Of a stretch of 64,000 nt of DNA, positions 53,447-62,880 are shown in pieces. This DNA is from G963667675 sp965249215 (GTDB lineage: Bacteria; Chloroflexota; Dehalococcoidia; Lucifugimonadales; UBA3495): the NCBI GenBank assembly GCA_965249215.1, contig CBDFLN010000002.1, positions 1,550,001 through 1,614,000 on the forward strand. The letters are read 5' to 3'. The first letter of the stretch is position 1, and every line of letters starts with the position of its first letter. The position numbers and the translations under genes are program-made. Below the pieces are notes generated by a model, which did no database searches, had not been told where the DNA came from, and saw only the letters and a list, made by a program, of their open reading frames with translations.

Positions 53447-54311
53447 GTGAAGAAGAACCTACAGCCGCTCACACCGGCAGCGCTCTACGCCAGGCTCTCC
53501 AGCGAGCGGCAGGACGTGGACCTGTCCGTGTCCGCCCAGCTGCGGGCGCTCAAGGACTACGCCAAGGCCAACGGCTACTCCGTCGCTCGTGAGTACGTGG
53601 ACGAGGCCGAGAGCGGACGCGTCGCCGACAGGCCCCAGTTCAGGGAGATGATCGAGGAGGGCAGCCAGCCGAAGGCCCCCTTCGAGGTCATCCTAGTCTG
53701 GAAATTCTCCCGTTTCACCCGCAAGCGGGAGCACGCCGTCGCCTTCAAGTCCATGCTTCGGCGCAAGGGCGTCCGCGTGGTCTCCATCACCGAGCACGCC
53801 GATGACTCCCCAACCGGCAAGCTCATGGAGGCCATCATCGAGAGCGTGGACGAATTCTACAGCGAAAATCTTGCCCAGGACGTTGTACGGGGAATGAGGG
53901 AGTCCGCGTCACGCGGCTTCTTCCTCGCCTCGAAGGCTCCCTTCGGCTACAAGCGGGTGAAAGTCAGCGACGGGGTGAAGGAGCGTCCCACCCTTGAGGT
54001 TGACCCCGCCGCCGCTCCGGTATTGGAGGAGATATTCGAGAGCTCGCTCAGTGGCAACGGCCTCAAGGAGATTTGTAAGACCCTGAACGGCCGGGGCATC
54101 ACCAACTAAGATACAAGAACCATCTTCGAGATGTGGTTGGGGGCTCCGTGAACCTACCGAGGCCGGCTGCACGACAATTGTAGCACCAAGCCAGGCGAGA
54201 AACCGGTCAGAGTTAACCATGATGTCAGCTACACTGGTGCTCTAACCACGACAGCCATCACGCTCCTGCGACTCATCGAGCCGTCCGCCCTCAGCGCAAT
54301 CCGGGATTGAG
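53447..54311 (+). pseudogene. Large serine recombinase broken by stop codons
   Basis: The resolvase domain is intact: ALYARLSSERQ with the nucleophile Ser, VWKFSRFTRKREHAVAF and EFYSENLAQDVVRGMRE, then the recombinase domain ..NGLKEICKTLNGRGITN. A TAA follows. The same frame continues TRTIFEMWLGAP, TGA, TYRGRLHDNCSTKPGEKPV and stops near 54310, without the zinc-ribbon and coiled coil expected for a 500-residue enzyme. It is therefore stopped twice and truncated. The GTG start at 53447 lies 40 bp after the vapC-like gene. Confidence 0.8.
54119..54151 (+). repeat. Dispersed 'TCTTCGAGATGTGGTTGGGGG' motif, copy 2
   Basis: Inside the recombinase remnant, encoding TIFEMWLGAP. It closely matches 22938-22971, which lies outside any recombinase gene. 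Confidence 0.5.
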
Positions 54312-54327
54312 TGGAGCACGGTGAAAT

Positions 54328-55029
54328 TCATCTCCCTATCTGATAATCGTCCAAGAGGCCGTTACGCACTGCCCACACCACAAGCTCCTGCTTGGTATCG
54401 ATGCCTAGCTTATCTTGGATGCCGTAGATGGCGTTACGGATCGTCACTGGCTGGTTGCCCCTGATCTCAGCAATCTTCGCGTACGACAGCCCCTGGGCAA
54501 ACAGCGCAAGAATCTCACGCTCCCGCGCAGTCAGCCTGCCGATCTCCGGTCGCTTCTTCCACTGCGCCGCCGCCCGGATTTCGGCAAACACGCGCCTTAT
54601 CACGTCACCTGGTATGCGGTATTCGCCATCCGCCACATCGCGGACGGTGCGCAGCAGTTTCTCCTTGCCTGAGTACTTCTGAAGATAGCCCGTCGCACCT
54701 GCGGCGACCGACTCCATCACCGCGTCCTCCTCCGATGCGGCCGTCAGCATGAGCACCCTGGTGTCCGGGAGCATCTCCGTGATCTCCCGGCAGGCGTCGA
54801 TGCCGTTCTTGAGAGGCATCATGACGTCCATGATGATCATGTCGGGCTTGAGACTCTGAGCGACCCTCACCGCAGCCTCGCCGTCTCCGGCCTGGCCGAC
54901 CACCTCGAAGTCTCCGGCCCGTTGGAGCACCTCTCGGAGGCCGTCGCGCATGATCTCGTGGTCGTCCACGAGCATCACCCTGGTCTGTCTGTCCGGCGCC
55001 AAGCTACGCGCCTCCTCGTTTCGTGTCAT
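54328..55029 (-). CDS. NarL/LuxR-type response regulator
   Basis: A 233-residue two-domain regulator. The receiver domain has VMLVDDHEIMRDGL (acid pocket) and MIIMDVMMP with the phosphoacceptor Asp, then LMLTAASEEDAV. The output domain is a LuxR-type helix-turn-helix (GRLTAREREILALFAQGLSY, then IDTKQELVVWAVRNGLL). The start overlaps the kinase gene by 26 nt, so both are made together. It probably controls nearby genes, possibly the divergent peptidase. Confidence 0.9.
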   Translation of the reverse strand: MTRNEEARSLAPDRQTRVMLVDDHEIMRDGLREVLQRAGDFEVVGQAGDGEAAVRVAQSLKPDMIIMDVMMPLKNGIDACREITEMLPDTRVLMLTAASEEDAVMESVAAGATGYLQKYSGKEKLLRTVRDVADGEYRIPGDVIRRVFAEIRAAAQWKKRPEIGRLTAREREILALFAQGLSYAKIAEIRGNQPVTIRNAIYGIQDKLGIDTKQELVVWAVRNGLLDDYQIGR

Positions 55030-56272
55030 ACGGAACCACGCAGGTCACGGTCGTGCCGCGCCCCGACTCGCCCGGACCCGCTTCCAGGCTGCCGCCCATT
55101 CGTTCGGCGTCCGTTCTCATGTTCCTGAAGCCGTGGCCGCGGTCCGCGTAGTCTTTGGGGAGGCCGACCCCGTCGTCGGATACGGACATTCGGAGCCTGT
55201 CGCCCTCGAAGCTCAGCGCGATGGTGACCTTGCCGGCGCGCGAGTGTCTAAATGCGTTGGTCATCGCGTTGTGGGCTATCGAGAACAGCAGTCCCCGTGT
55301 GACCGTGGAAAGCTCAGGCTCCCTGCCGGACTGGACCAACTCCGTGGGGATCGACGTGATCGTGGTGAACGTCGAGGCGTGCGACCTCAGTACCCGGCTC
55401 AGATCCCGTCCCTCGAAGATGGGGCCTGCGTCTATGGGATGCCTCAATTCCCACATGGTCGATTTCGACAGGGCGTGGGTCGCCTCTAGCTTGGCGATCA
55501 GCTCCCGGTTCGATTCGTCCGCAAGATCGATAGCGGTCTCGATGCCCAGCCCGATCATGTAGGCGGACTGGGCGATGGTGTCATGAATGGTCTGCGAGAG
55601 CTCGATCCGCTCCCGCTGAAGCTCCCGTTCCCGTTCCACTGCCTTTCTCCTCCTGATCCGCTCAAACCTGGAGATCAGGTTGACCGCCGCGACGACCGCG
55701 TACATGATGACGATCCTGGTGAACAGGACCTTCTCCTCCTTGATCTCGAAGTCGACGCCCGGCTCCACTGTCAGGCTCAACGCCGCGTACACGACCGCGA
55801 CCATCGTGATCCAGGCGAAGCTGAGCCTGAAGGACGTAAACACGACGGCGAATATAGCAAGCGAGGGGTAGTACAGCGTGAAGAAGGAGTTGGAGAACCC
55901 GCCGGAGGTAGCGAGGCCAGCCGTAATCATCAGCGTGTCCATCGCGCTGAGGGCGAGCATCCAGCGCCAGGTCACCGTGCGATTCGACCGGATGCGGTAG
56001 TGAACGTAGCCGTTCAGCGCCAGCAGCGATATGGCGAATAGCGTGTTTGGGACGTAGTTGGGGTCCGCGAAGTTGGGCCGGTAGTTGAACTGCACCAGCC
56101 AGGCTATCAGGAGAAACCATCGTACCCATACCGAAATCCTCAAGCCGTACCGCAGGTCGTCCGGGTCGGTCCGATCGACCGCCCGGCGGGACTCTGCAAC
56201 CGCATCGTGTGGCGTGGTCTGCAAATCCAAGCCTCGACTCCAGTGGTGTACGCCGCTCGGCGGCGTCGCCAA
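55004..56272 (-). CDS. NarL-partner sensor histidine kinase
   Basis: A 422-residue kinase with about six membrane helices (residues 45-210: RWFLLIAWLVQFNY, LFAISLLALNGYV, MLALSAMDTLMITAG, and others). A HisKA_3 dimer helix follows with the phosphorylated His in LSQTIHDTIAQSAYMIGLG, then a HATPase domain (AHNAMTNAFRHS, SVSDDGVGLPKDY, GHGFRNMRTDAERMGG). The membrane part would sense an unknown signal. The TTG start at 56272 is uncertain. A decayed relative of the membrane region lies at 30737-31243. Confidence 0.88.
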   Translation of the reverse strand: MATPPSGVHHWSRGLDLQTTPHDAVAESRRAVDRTDPDDLRYGLRISVWVRWFLLIAWLVQFNYRPNFADPNYVPNTLFAISLLALNGYVHYRIRSNRTVTWRWMLALSAMDTLMITAGLATSGGFSNSFFTLYYPSLAIFAVVFTSFRLSFAWITMVAVVYAALSLTVEPGVDFEIKEEKVLFTRIVIMYAVVAAVNLISRFERIRRRKAVERERELQRERIELSQTIHDTIAQSAYMIGLGIETAIDLADESNRELIAKLEATHALSKSTMWELRHPIDAGPIFEGRDLSRVLRSHASTFTTITSIPTELVQSGREPELSTVTRGLLFSIAHNAMTNAFRHSRAGKVTIALSFEGDRLRMSVSDDGVGLPKDYADRGHGFRNMRTDAERMGGSLEAGPGESGRGTTVTCVVPYDTKRGGA

Positions 56273-56408
56273 GGTTCAATAGTACCCTATCGGACAGATA
56301 TACGAGTACCCCTCGAATTAGGTACAAACGAACCTTACGGCGCGTCATTTGGAGGGCTAATCTAGACGCGATTGTTGGCGCTTCATCTCGCACCAGGGGA
56401 GGACGGAA

Positions 56409-59147
56409 ATGTCAAAGCCCATAGTGGGTCTGCTGGTCGTCGGCGTTGCACTCTTGGCCGTGCTCATTGTCGGGTGTTCTGATGAGCCAAGCTCCACGCC
56501 GTCGGCCAGAACCGTTCCCAGTCCCATTATCACAACGCAGCCCAGCGTCACACCGGAGCCACCACCTGCTCCCACAACGGCCACAACACCGGAACCAACG
56601 CCTACGCCGACCACGGCTCCTACGGACACTCCCACACCGGAGCCTACCGCTACTCCGACCTCCGCTGCTACAGCCACCCCCGCGCCGGCGCCTACGGCTA
56701 CTCCGACGCCTGAAGTGCCGATGGATCGCCCTGCCCAGGCCAAGCGCGGGTATTCGAGCGACCATGGCATGTTGAGTCCGTACGTCAAGCCCGCCGAAAT
56801 TGATGGAGCTGGAAGGAAACTGCTGGCGATCTACATGGTGGGCAGTGACCTGGAAGAGAACTACCGGGCCGGCACAATCGACCTTGCTGAGTTAATCGAC
56901 GGCTACGACGCGTTGCCCGGCAGTCAAGAGGTCGAGGTTATCGTCGCCTTTGGAGGTGCTCGCACGGACGGCTGGTGGGGCATGAAGTTCGCCAGTATGT
57001 CCCAGCTTGCAACCGACGTCCAGGATTTGGAGTTCGGCAACGAAACCGGTCCCAACGCCTACCTCTATCAAGCCGACGGCGCCCACATGGGCGACGAGAG
57101 CTCCCTCAAGCTGTTCCTAGATTACCTGAGAGACGGGTACCTAAACTTCGACCAGAGGTTCCTCACTTTCTGGGACCACGGAAACTCTTACATAGGATTC
57201 GGCAACGACACCAACTTCAATGGGGACGCATTGCTCATGGACGAGATCGAGAGGGCGTTCCAGCGCAGCCAGCCGGGCAGCTTCGACCTTATCGGCTTCG
57301 ACGCCTGCCTCATGGCCACGGTGGAGGTGGCAAAGGTAATAGAGCCCCATGCGAAATATATGATTGCATCTGAGGGGCTTGAGCCGGGGCACGGGTGGTT
57401 GTGGAACGCCGTGATTCAACTGTATGCCCAGGAAGGCAGCATCACCGAGGCCGGCAAGCAAATGGTCGACAATTTCGTCCAAGACGTACATCAGGACGAA
57501 TCGACGGGGAAGACCCTCTCATTGCTGGACCTGAGCCAGTACGACGAACTGGTGATGGCTCTGAACCCGGTGGTTTCAGCCTTCGGCGAGCAGCTGCTTT
57601 ACAACGAGGAGTATTCCGATAGCCTCATCATCGGCTCCTCCAGAGCCCAATCCTATGGTGCTTCGGAAAGGGACGACTCCCGGAGATCCATTGATCTGAA
57701 GCACTTCGCCCAGCTATTGACGGAACAACTTTCAACCACAGAGATTGGATCGAGCCTGGATGAACTGATGGACGCGGTTGATAGATTCGTTGTCCACTCC
57801 AACCACGACGGCTCCAAGCCCAACTCCTTTGGGGTCGCTATAGATGCGCCGGAGAACGCCGACTCCGAATACTCGGCCTACAAGACCAATGATACGTGGC
57901 TGAACTTCCAAAGCGCGTATATGGACTTCCGCCTGAGTGACACCGAATCGCCGGAGGTCATCGGAGAGTACACGGACTCGGATGGAACTTTCGCGACCGT
58001 GTATGACGAAAATCTTGCCAGAGTTACCACCCTCTATGGTTTCGTCGAACCGATCGAATTCGAAGACGGCTCAGTTGAAGATCACTTCATGGTTGTCGCC
58101 GAGGAAGAGGCAATAGCCACCGAAACTGATGACGAGTACTTTGCCCCCACATTTAACCCATGGTGGTTCACGGTCGAGTATAACCCCGGGAAGGACACGG
58201 CTTGGATACCCGCGTTCTTCACCGAGCGTTTCGAGTTGGGTGGGCAGCAATTCCTGGTCTATACAGCTGAAATCGACTACTACCAGGCTGACAAGGACTA
58301 TAGCGGCTACGAACTCCCGTATGACTTTGCCACGATGACGCTGATTGTCCATGAGGACGAACATTTGCAGTGGGAGTTACTGGACCATTACATAGAGACT
58401 TATCAACTGGTGTACTCGGGTCCTGACGATGAAGAGGGCATGGTCCAGTTCGACAAAGCGACCTTCCAGATAGCACTTGGGGACAAGATCCAGTACTGGA
58501 ATTTGGGCTTCAGCCTGGAGGACCCGGCCAATGACGATTGGTTCGAAGCAAGCGAAATCGTCACCTTCGTCCAGGAGCCGGTCTTCCAATTCGAGTTTCT
58601 TGAATTCGAGGACGAGTTCGGCGAGTTGCTTGAGTACCAATATGCCATATGGGCCGAGGATGCGAGCGGCAACGCGACCCTGGGTGATCTCATACCGTCG
58701 GAGCGAGTAGCGGAGTCACCCTTCGGGAACATGCAGGTCTTCGTAGACCCGTCGGGCTACTTCGAGGTTCAAACGCCGCAGCATTGGATAGAAGAGGAAC
58801 CGGACTCGTCACAGTACGAGGCTTTCAGGGCTTCCGACCCCGAGGAGAACGGCGCCATCACAATTTACGTCGAAGGGGGTGTTCTCGCCACCCTGACGGA
58901 GTACGCCGACGCACTTGAAACTGGGTTCCTTGACGCGGGCGCAGAAGACCTCAGGAGAGAAACGGCGCAGGGTCTCCCGGCTATCCTGTTTGAATGGTCG
59001 CTTGGCGAGGCGGCCGTCGCTTGGCTGACTTATGTGTCGGACGACGGTGTAGCCATCGACATCGCCTACACGTTCCCCACCGATCAGTTCGAAGCGGGAA
59101 GGGAGCTGGCACACCACTCCTTCTTCGACACCTTCCGGGTGTATTGA
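56409..59147 (+). CDS. Clostripain-family (C11) cysteine peptidase lipoprotein
   Basis: A 912-residue lipoprotein: leader and lipobox (LLAVLIVGCSDEP), an 80-residue Pro/Thr linker (about 28-105), then a C11 peptidase domain with IYMVGSDLEENY, the catalytic His in LTFWDHGNSYIGFG and Cys in LIGFDACLMATVEVA (about residues 235-310). A long C-terminal part (about 510-912) is beta-rich and ends in a PsbP-like piece (YFEVQTPQHWIEE). C11 peptidases cleave after Arg or Lys. The gene is divergent from the two-component system across a 136-bp intergenic region and may be its target (inference). It is intact. Confidence 0.9.
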   Translation: MSKPIVGLLVVGVALLAVLIVGCSDEPSSTPSARTVPSPIITTQPSVTPEPPPAPTTATTPEPTPTPTTAPTDTPTPEPTATPTSAATATPAPAPTATPTPEVPMDRPAQAKRGYSSDHGMLSPYVKPAEIDGAGRKLLAIYMVGSDLEENYRAGTIDLAELIDGYDALPGSQEVEVIVAFGGARTDGWWGMKFASMSQLATDVQDLEFGNETGPNAYLYQADGAHMGDESSLKLFLDYLRDGYLNFDQRFLTFWDHGNSYIGFGNDTNFNGDALLMDEIERAFQRSQPGSFDLIGFDACLMATVEVAKVIEPHAKYMIASEGLEPGHGWLWNAVIQLYAQEGSITEAGKQMVDNFVQDVHQDESTGKTLSLLDLSQYDELVMALNPVVSAFGEQLLYNEEYSDSLIIGSSRAQSYGASERDDSRRSIDLKHFAQLLTEQLSTTEIGSSLDELMDAVDRFVVHSNHDGSKPNSFGVAIDAPENADSEYSAYKTNDTWLNFQSAYMDFRLSDTESPEVIGEYTDSDGTFATVYDENLARVTTLYGFVEPIEFEDGSVEDHFMVVAEEEAIATETDDEYFAPTFNPWWFTVEYNPGKDTAWIPAFFTERFELGGQQFLVYTAEIDYYQADKDYSGYELPYDFATMTLIVHEDEHLQWELLDHYIETYQLVYSGPDDEEGMVQFDKATFQIALGDKIQYWNLGFSLEDPANDDWFEASEIVTFVQEPVFQFEFLEFEDEFGELLEYQYAIWAEDASGNATLGDLIPSERVAESPFGNMQVFVDPSGYFEVQTPQHWIEEEPDSSQYEAFRASDPEENGAITIYVEGGVLATLTEYADALETGFLDAGAEDLRRETAQGLPAILFEWSLGEAAVAWLTYVSDDGVAIDIAYTFPTDQFEAGRELAHHSFFDTFRVY

Positions 59148-59217
59148 TCGCCATGCGAGCGTCTAGCAAGCGAGGCAATCGCCTGAGCTTCGGCAGGCCA
59201 CATAGGAGAAATGGACA

Positions 59218-59432
59218 ATGCAAGGCGCAGACGGTCTACAGACAAGGCCCGCGATGACCGTACAGGAGTCCGTAAAGCAGTGCCTGTGGAAGTACGCCGA
59301 CTTTAGCGGCCGCGCCACTCGGGCCGAATTCTGGTGGTGGGTGCTGCTGACTACGATTGGTTTTATTATCTTCTACGGCGTCCCTGGATTTATCTCCGAC
59401 TCAAGTGAGTTGCTCGACTTGCTTCTCTTTAC
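59218..59432 (+). pseudogene. N-terminal part of a DUF805 membrane protein
   Basis: Reads MTVQESVKQCLWKYADFSGR, TRAEFWWWVLLTTIGFIIFY to LLDLLLFT, the DUF805 start with 'YADFSGRA.RAEFWW'. Translation may begin at 59218 or at the ATG at 59254, which fits the family better. The IS1380 copy enters after LLFT. Joining across one TTTAC gives LLFT-LPGITFQLL.. in frame with 61152-61520. Confidence 0.83.
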
Positions 59433-61151
59433 CCCGAATCCACCGAAGGAGGGCGTCGGGTTAGCGTCCTGAAGCGGCAAGAAGGTGCTCCTGTGCTTCT
59501 GGGATAATGGTTTTGTAGCAAAAAACCGACCCCGGAAAAGGAGCACCCAATAGATGCTGCCACGCAACCACCCCGACCGGATCCAAATCACCTTCGACGA
59601 CCGCCGCTTGGTGGCCAATGCCGGGCTGCTCCTTCCGGCCACCCTGGCGCGGCACCTCGGCCTGCCCGAACTCGTCCGGCAGCGCCTCGACCTGGGCGAT
59701 GCCCCGGGGCGGGCGAACACGAGCGACAAGATGATGACGCTGGTGGCGTCTGCGCTGGCTGGGGGCGACTGCATTGACGACGCCGATGTGTTGCGCACCG
59801 GGGGGACGGCCTGCACCCTGGGCGGCACGGTCAAGGCGCCATCCACCCTGGGCACCTTCCTGCGCAGCTTCCGGTGGGGCCACGTCCGTCAACTCGACCG
59901 GGTGAGCCGCGAGTTGCTGGCCCGGGCTTGGCAGGCCGGGGCGGGACCCGGCGACGGGCCCCTGACCATTGACCTGGACTCCACCATCTGCGAGACCTAC
60001 GGACTGGCCAAGGAGGGCGCACGCCACCACGGCTATACCGGCAAGCGGGGCTATCACCCGCTGTTGGCCGTCGCCGCCGGCACCGGCGACGTGCTGATGT
60101 CCCGGCTGCGCGAGGGCCGCGCCAACACCGCCCGGGGCGCCGCCCACTTTCTGCGGGAGACGGTGGGGCGGGTACGCTACGCCGGGGCCAACGGACGACT
60201 CACGCTACGGGCCGACAGCGGGTTCTACACTCATGGCGTGGTATCCGTCTGCCGCAAGATGGATGTCCGCTTCTCCATCACCATCCGCCAGCACAAGAGC
60301 CTGCGCAATCTCATCGAGACGATACCCGAGGATGCCTGGACTCCCATTCCCTACTGGATGGACGGCGCCGCCGATGTGGCCGAGACCACCTGCACTCCCT
60401 TCCAGAGTGAACCTGACGCCGCGCCGGTGCGGCTCATCGTCCGGCGTGTGAAGCCCACGCCCGGTTCCCAGTTGGCCCTCTTCGCCAAATACAGCTATCA
60501 CGGCTTCATCACCGACCGGGACGGGGAGTTGCTCGAACTGGAGGCTGACCATCGCCGCCACGCCGAGATCGAGAATGCCATACGCGACCTCAAGTACGGC
60601 GTCGGGCTCAACCATCTCCCCTCGGGCCGCTTCGCCGCCAACGGCGCCTGGCTGGCCGTCCAGACGATGGCCCACAACCTGGCCCGCTGGACCGCGCGGA
60701 TCGGTCTGGGAGAGCGGATAGCCACCACCAAGACCCTCCGGCGGCGGTTCTTCTCCCTGGCCGGACGGCTCACCCGCTCGGCACGCCGGTTGACCCTGCA
60801 TCTTCCGGATCGCTGGCCTTGGGCTGAGAAGTTCAGCCGCGCCTTGGCCCGGCTGCGAGCCATTCCACTCCCGGCCTGACGGCACCGTCGGCGACCGACC
60901 CACCCACCGGACAACCGAAGATCCCCGCAGACTCGCGCCAGCCCGGTCCGAGAGAGTTCCCTGCTGCGTATTCTCTCGCCATCCCGCGCATCGCAGCTCC
61001 TGCAGACGCCCATAGGGGCCCCTGTGCGGCGATGAAGACCGTCCGCCGACCTCCCTACCCCAAATGGAACCCAGGCTATTTCCCCTGTAGCTCCCTCATC
61101 CCCCTTCCGCTTTCCTCACGCCGTCCATCGGTGTCCTTCGGTGGATTCGGG
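59433..61151 (+). mobile_element. IS1380-family element, copy 3 (1719 bp)
   Basis: Same inverted repeats as copies 1 and 2, with target duplication TTTAC (59428-59432, 61152-61156). Same length as copy 1 in the opposite orientation. It splits the DUF805 gene. Confidence 0.93.
59554..60879 (+). CDS. IS1380-family transposase (copy 3)
   Basis: A 441-residue protein identical in all inspected parts to copy 2 (40728-42053). Intact DDE motifs. Confidence 0.93.
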   Translation: MLPRNHPDRIQITFDDRRLVANAGLLLPATLARHLGLPELVRQRLDLGDAPGRANTSDKMMTLVASALAGGDCIDDADVLRTGGTACTLGGTVKAPSTLGTFLRSFRWGHVRQLDRVSRELLARAWQAGAGPGDGPLTIDLDSTICETYGLAKEGARHHGYTGKRGYHPLLAVAAGTGDVLMSRLREGRANTARGAAHFLRETVGRVRYAGANGRLTLRADSGFYTHGVVSVCRKMDVRFSITIRQHKSLRNLIETIPEDAWTPIPYWMDGAADVAETTCTPFQSEPDAAPVRLIVRRVKPTPGSQLALFAKYSYHGFITDRDGELLELEADHRRHAEIENAIRDLKYGVGLNHLPSGRFAANGAWLAVQTMAHNLARWTARIGLGERIATTKTLRRRFFSLAGRLTRSARRLTLHLPDRWPWAEKFSRALARLRAIPLPA

Positions 61152-61520
61152 TTTACGTTGCCCGGGATCACATTCCAACTCTTGACACTGTTCCCTTCCC
61201 TGGCCGTAACTGCCCGCCGTCTTCACGACCTCGGCAAGAGCGGCTGGTTGAGCTTGCTCTGCTACGCCGGGATTTGTCTTAGCTCCTTGACTTGGGCTCT
61301 GGTTGCGATTCTAGTAGTAGAAGTCATTACCTCAACTGGCGATCTGTACGATCTTATCTCGGTTCTGGGCCTGATACTGTTCATCCCGGTCGCGGTGACC
61401 GTGACGGCAGTCTGTGCAGCCTTCGTTGTTCCATTGGCCCAGCAAGGACACGCGGGCCTCAACCGGTTCGGGCCTGACCCGCGAGCCATGGATACGCTGA
61501 AATCGACGGCGGATGTTTGA
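61152..61520 (+). pseudogene. C-terminal part of the DUF805 membrane protein
   Basis: Reads FTLPGITFQLLTLFPSLAVT, then ARRLHDLGKSGWLSLLCYAG, the central DUF805 signature, a further membrane stretch (VLGLILFIPVAVTVTAV) and GLNRFGPDP before the stop. It forms the downstream half of 59218-59432. DUF805 proteins are small inner-membrane proteins of unknown function. Confidence 0.85.
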
Positions 61521-62072
61521 ACATCGAGACTGGGGGGACGACATTGAACTTATTTGGAACTGGGGTCTATCGGCGTTGCGGGTCCTGGACTCTGCTGATG
61601 CAGTAGGCATTGCCGGGTAGCCTGCGTAGTTCCGGTTCGAGCATCGAGAGCGTAGCTCACGCGGTGCGTCTTGACGTATACGCCTCTACCATCTCCTCCG
61701 TACTAGACGCCGCCTTCCTTGATTGGGCTCATCGGATAGCCCGGGTCACCAAACGCCTCTTCCATTGACTTGTAGACAGGACCATCTTTGAATTGCGGAT
61801 GGGGCTGTGAGTCGGTCCTCCTGGACGATAGACAGAATTGTCTGGCAGATGAGGTTGAGAACTCTGCTAACCCACCGGCACCCTAGACCAGGATCATACT
61901 GATGCGACCAGAGACGACAGTAGTCAAACTATCTTCGAGTCGAGGATGGCCCAATCAGCGTGCATGGTAGACAGTAGCTGACTTTGAGTTGTGGTTGGAC
62001 ACCCTGTGAGGCCCTTCTAAGTCTGCTGCTCCTCTAATATGACGAGAGGGCATGGGCTGCGGCAATCGAGAT
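61521..62072. other. 550-bp non-coding stretch with degenerate repeats
   Basis: No gene was seen. It holds three degenerate matches to the dispersed motif seen at 22938 and 54119: ACCATCTTTGAATTGCGG (61781-61810), ACTATCTTCGAGTCGAGG (61928-61949) and CTTTGAGTTGTGGTTGG (61982-61998). Two of them are preceded by TAGACAG. The spacing (about 147 and 53 bp) is irregular. Confidence 0.45.
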
Positions 62073-62594
62073 TCATGCCATTAGCCGACCGTTCACCCAG
62101 CCAGTGACGCCAGGACCGTGGCAGTCGCCTACTGACGGCCTACACTCCACTTCGTTAGGCCCCAGCCACGACAGCGCACGTACGGCTTCACCAGCTGGTC
62201 GGTGAGGCGCGGCCAGTTGCCAACGAGGAGCATGACGCAGGGTCACTGTCAATTCACCTAGGGTAAGCTTGCGATCTGGTCCTGAGGTCAAGTACACGGA
62301 CTTTACTGGTACCTGCTTGGTCAGACCTAGGGCGTTTGCCGCAGTGCCGCCACAAGGCACGATCGTCTCACCCCAAAGGGCCGACAGTGATGCGACGACC
62401 TCACCGATGGCAGGCGGGCGAGAGCCGAAGCCAGTCTCTACTGGGCTTACATAGATGCCGTGACAGACTCTCAATAGCCTTCCCTTTTTGACGAGACGCG
62501 ACAACGCTTGGTCTATGGCTGCTCGGCTTCCCAAGTGCAGCAGCGCCTTCGGATGCAACGGCGCGCCTTCGGGTAAGTCAGCAGCGTAAGCCAT
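62073..62594 (-). pseudogene. AbiEi/DUF6088-like antitoxin-type protein, frameshifted at its end
   Basis: From the ATG at 62594 it reads MAYAADLPEGAPLHPKALLH, LGSRAAIDQALSRLVKKGRL, then GTAANALGLTKQVPVKSVYL and RALSWLGPNEV. This is the DUF6088 / AbiEi-type winged-helix pattern. After NEV the current frame leaves the family; the +1 frame reads AVSRRLPRSWRHWLGER, as relatives do, so a 1-nt shift or small deletion near 62147 alters the last 25 residues. No AbiEii-type toxin gene is adjacent. Confidence 0.65.
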
Positions 62595-62611
62595 GATTTG
62601 TTCCAGTGACC

Positions 62612-62657
62612 TTACCCCCGGAAACAGTAGCAGTGGCAAAGAGAGTCCTCCGGGTAA
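62612..62657 (+). repeat. 46-bp imperfect palindrome, copy 2
   Basis: TTACCCCCGGA...TCCTCCGGGTAA. It sits 23 bp before the IS3 orfA start and shares GGCAAAGAGAGTCCTCCGGG with 30569-30614. Confidence 0.55.
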
Positions 62658-62680
62658 AATAGGACATGGAAGGAGGACTG

Positions 62681-62880
62681 ATGGCACGGAAGAGGTACAC
62701 CGAGGAGCAGATCATAGCGGTCCTGAACGAAGCAGAGGCGGGGGCCAAGACTGGGGAGTTGTGTCGCAGGCACGGGATGAGCGAGGGCACCTTCTACAAG
62801 TGGAAGGCCAAGTACGCTGGGCTGACGCTGAACGAGTTGAAGAGGCTGAGGTCCCTTGAGGAAGAGAACCGGCGTCTTAA
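62681..62880 (+). pseudogene. IS3-family orfA, cut by an IS1380 element
   Basis: ATG after AAGGAGGACTG. ARKRYTEEQIIAVLNEAEAG, ELCRRHGMSEGTFYKWKAKY and LNELKRLRSLEEENRRL form the HTH plus leucine-zipper of IS3 OrfA (about 66 of 90 residues). The IS1380 left end begins right after ENRRL. OrfB is not in the window. Confidence 0.87.

Noticed and set aside
54110..54320. New small gene after the recombinase
   Set aside because: The frame is the recombinase's own frame after a stop codon and reads as its degraded continuation.
61521..62072. Structured RNA or regular tandem array
   Set aside because: The motif copies are degenerate and irregularly spaced; I could not fold a consistent structure by eye.
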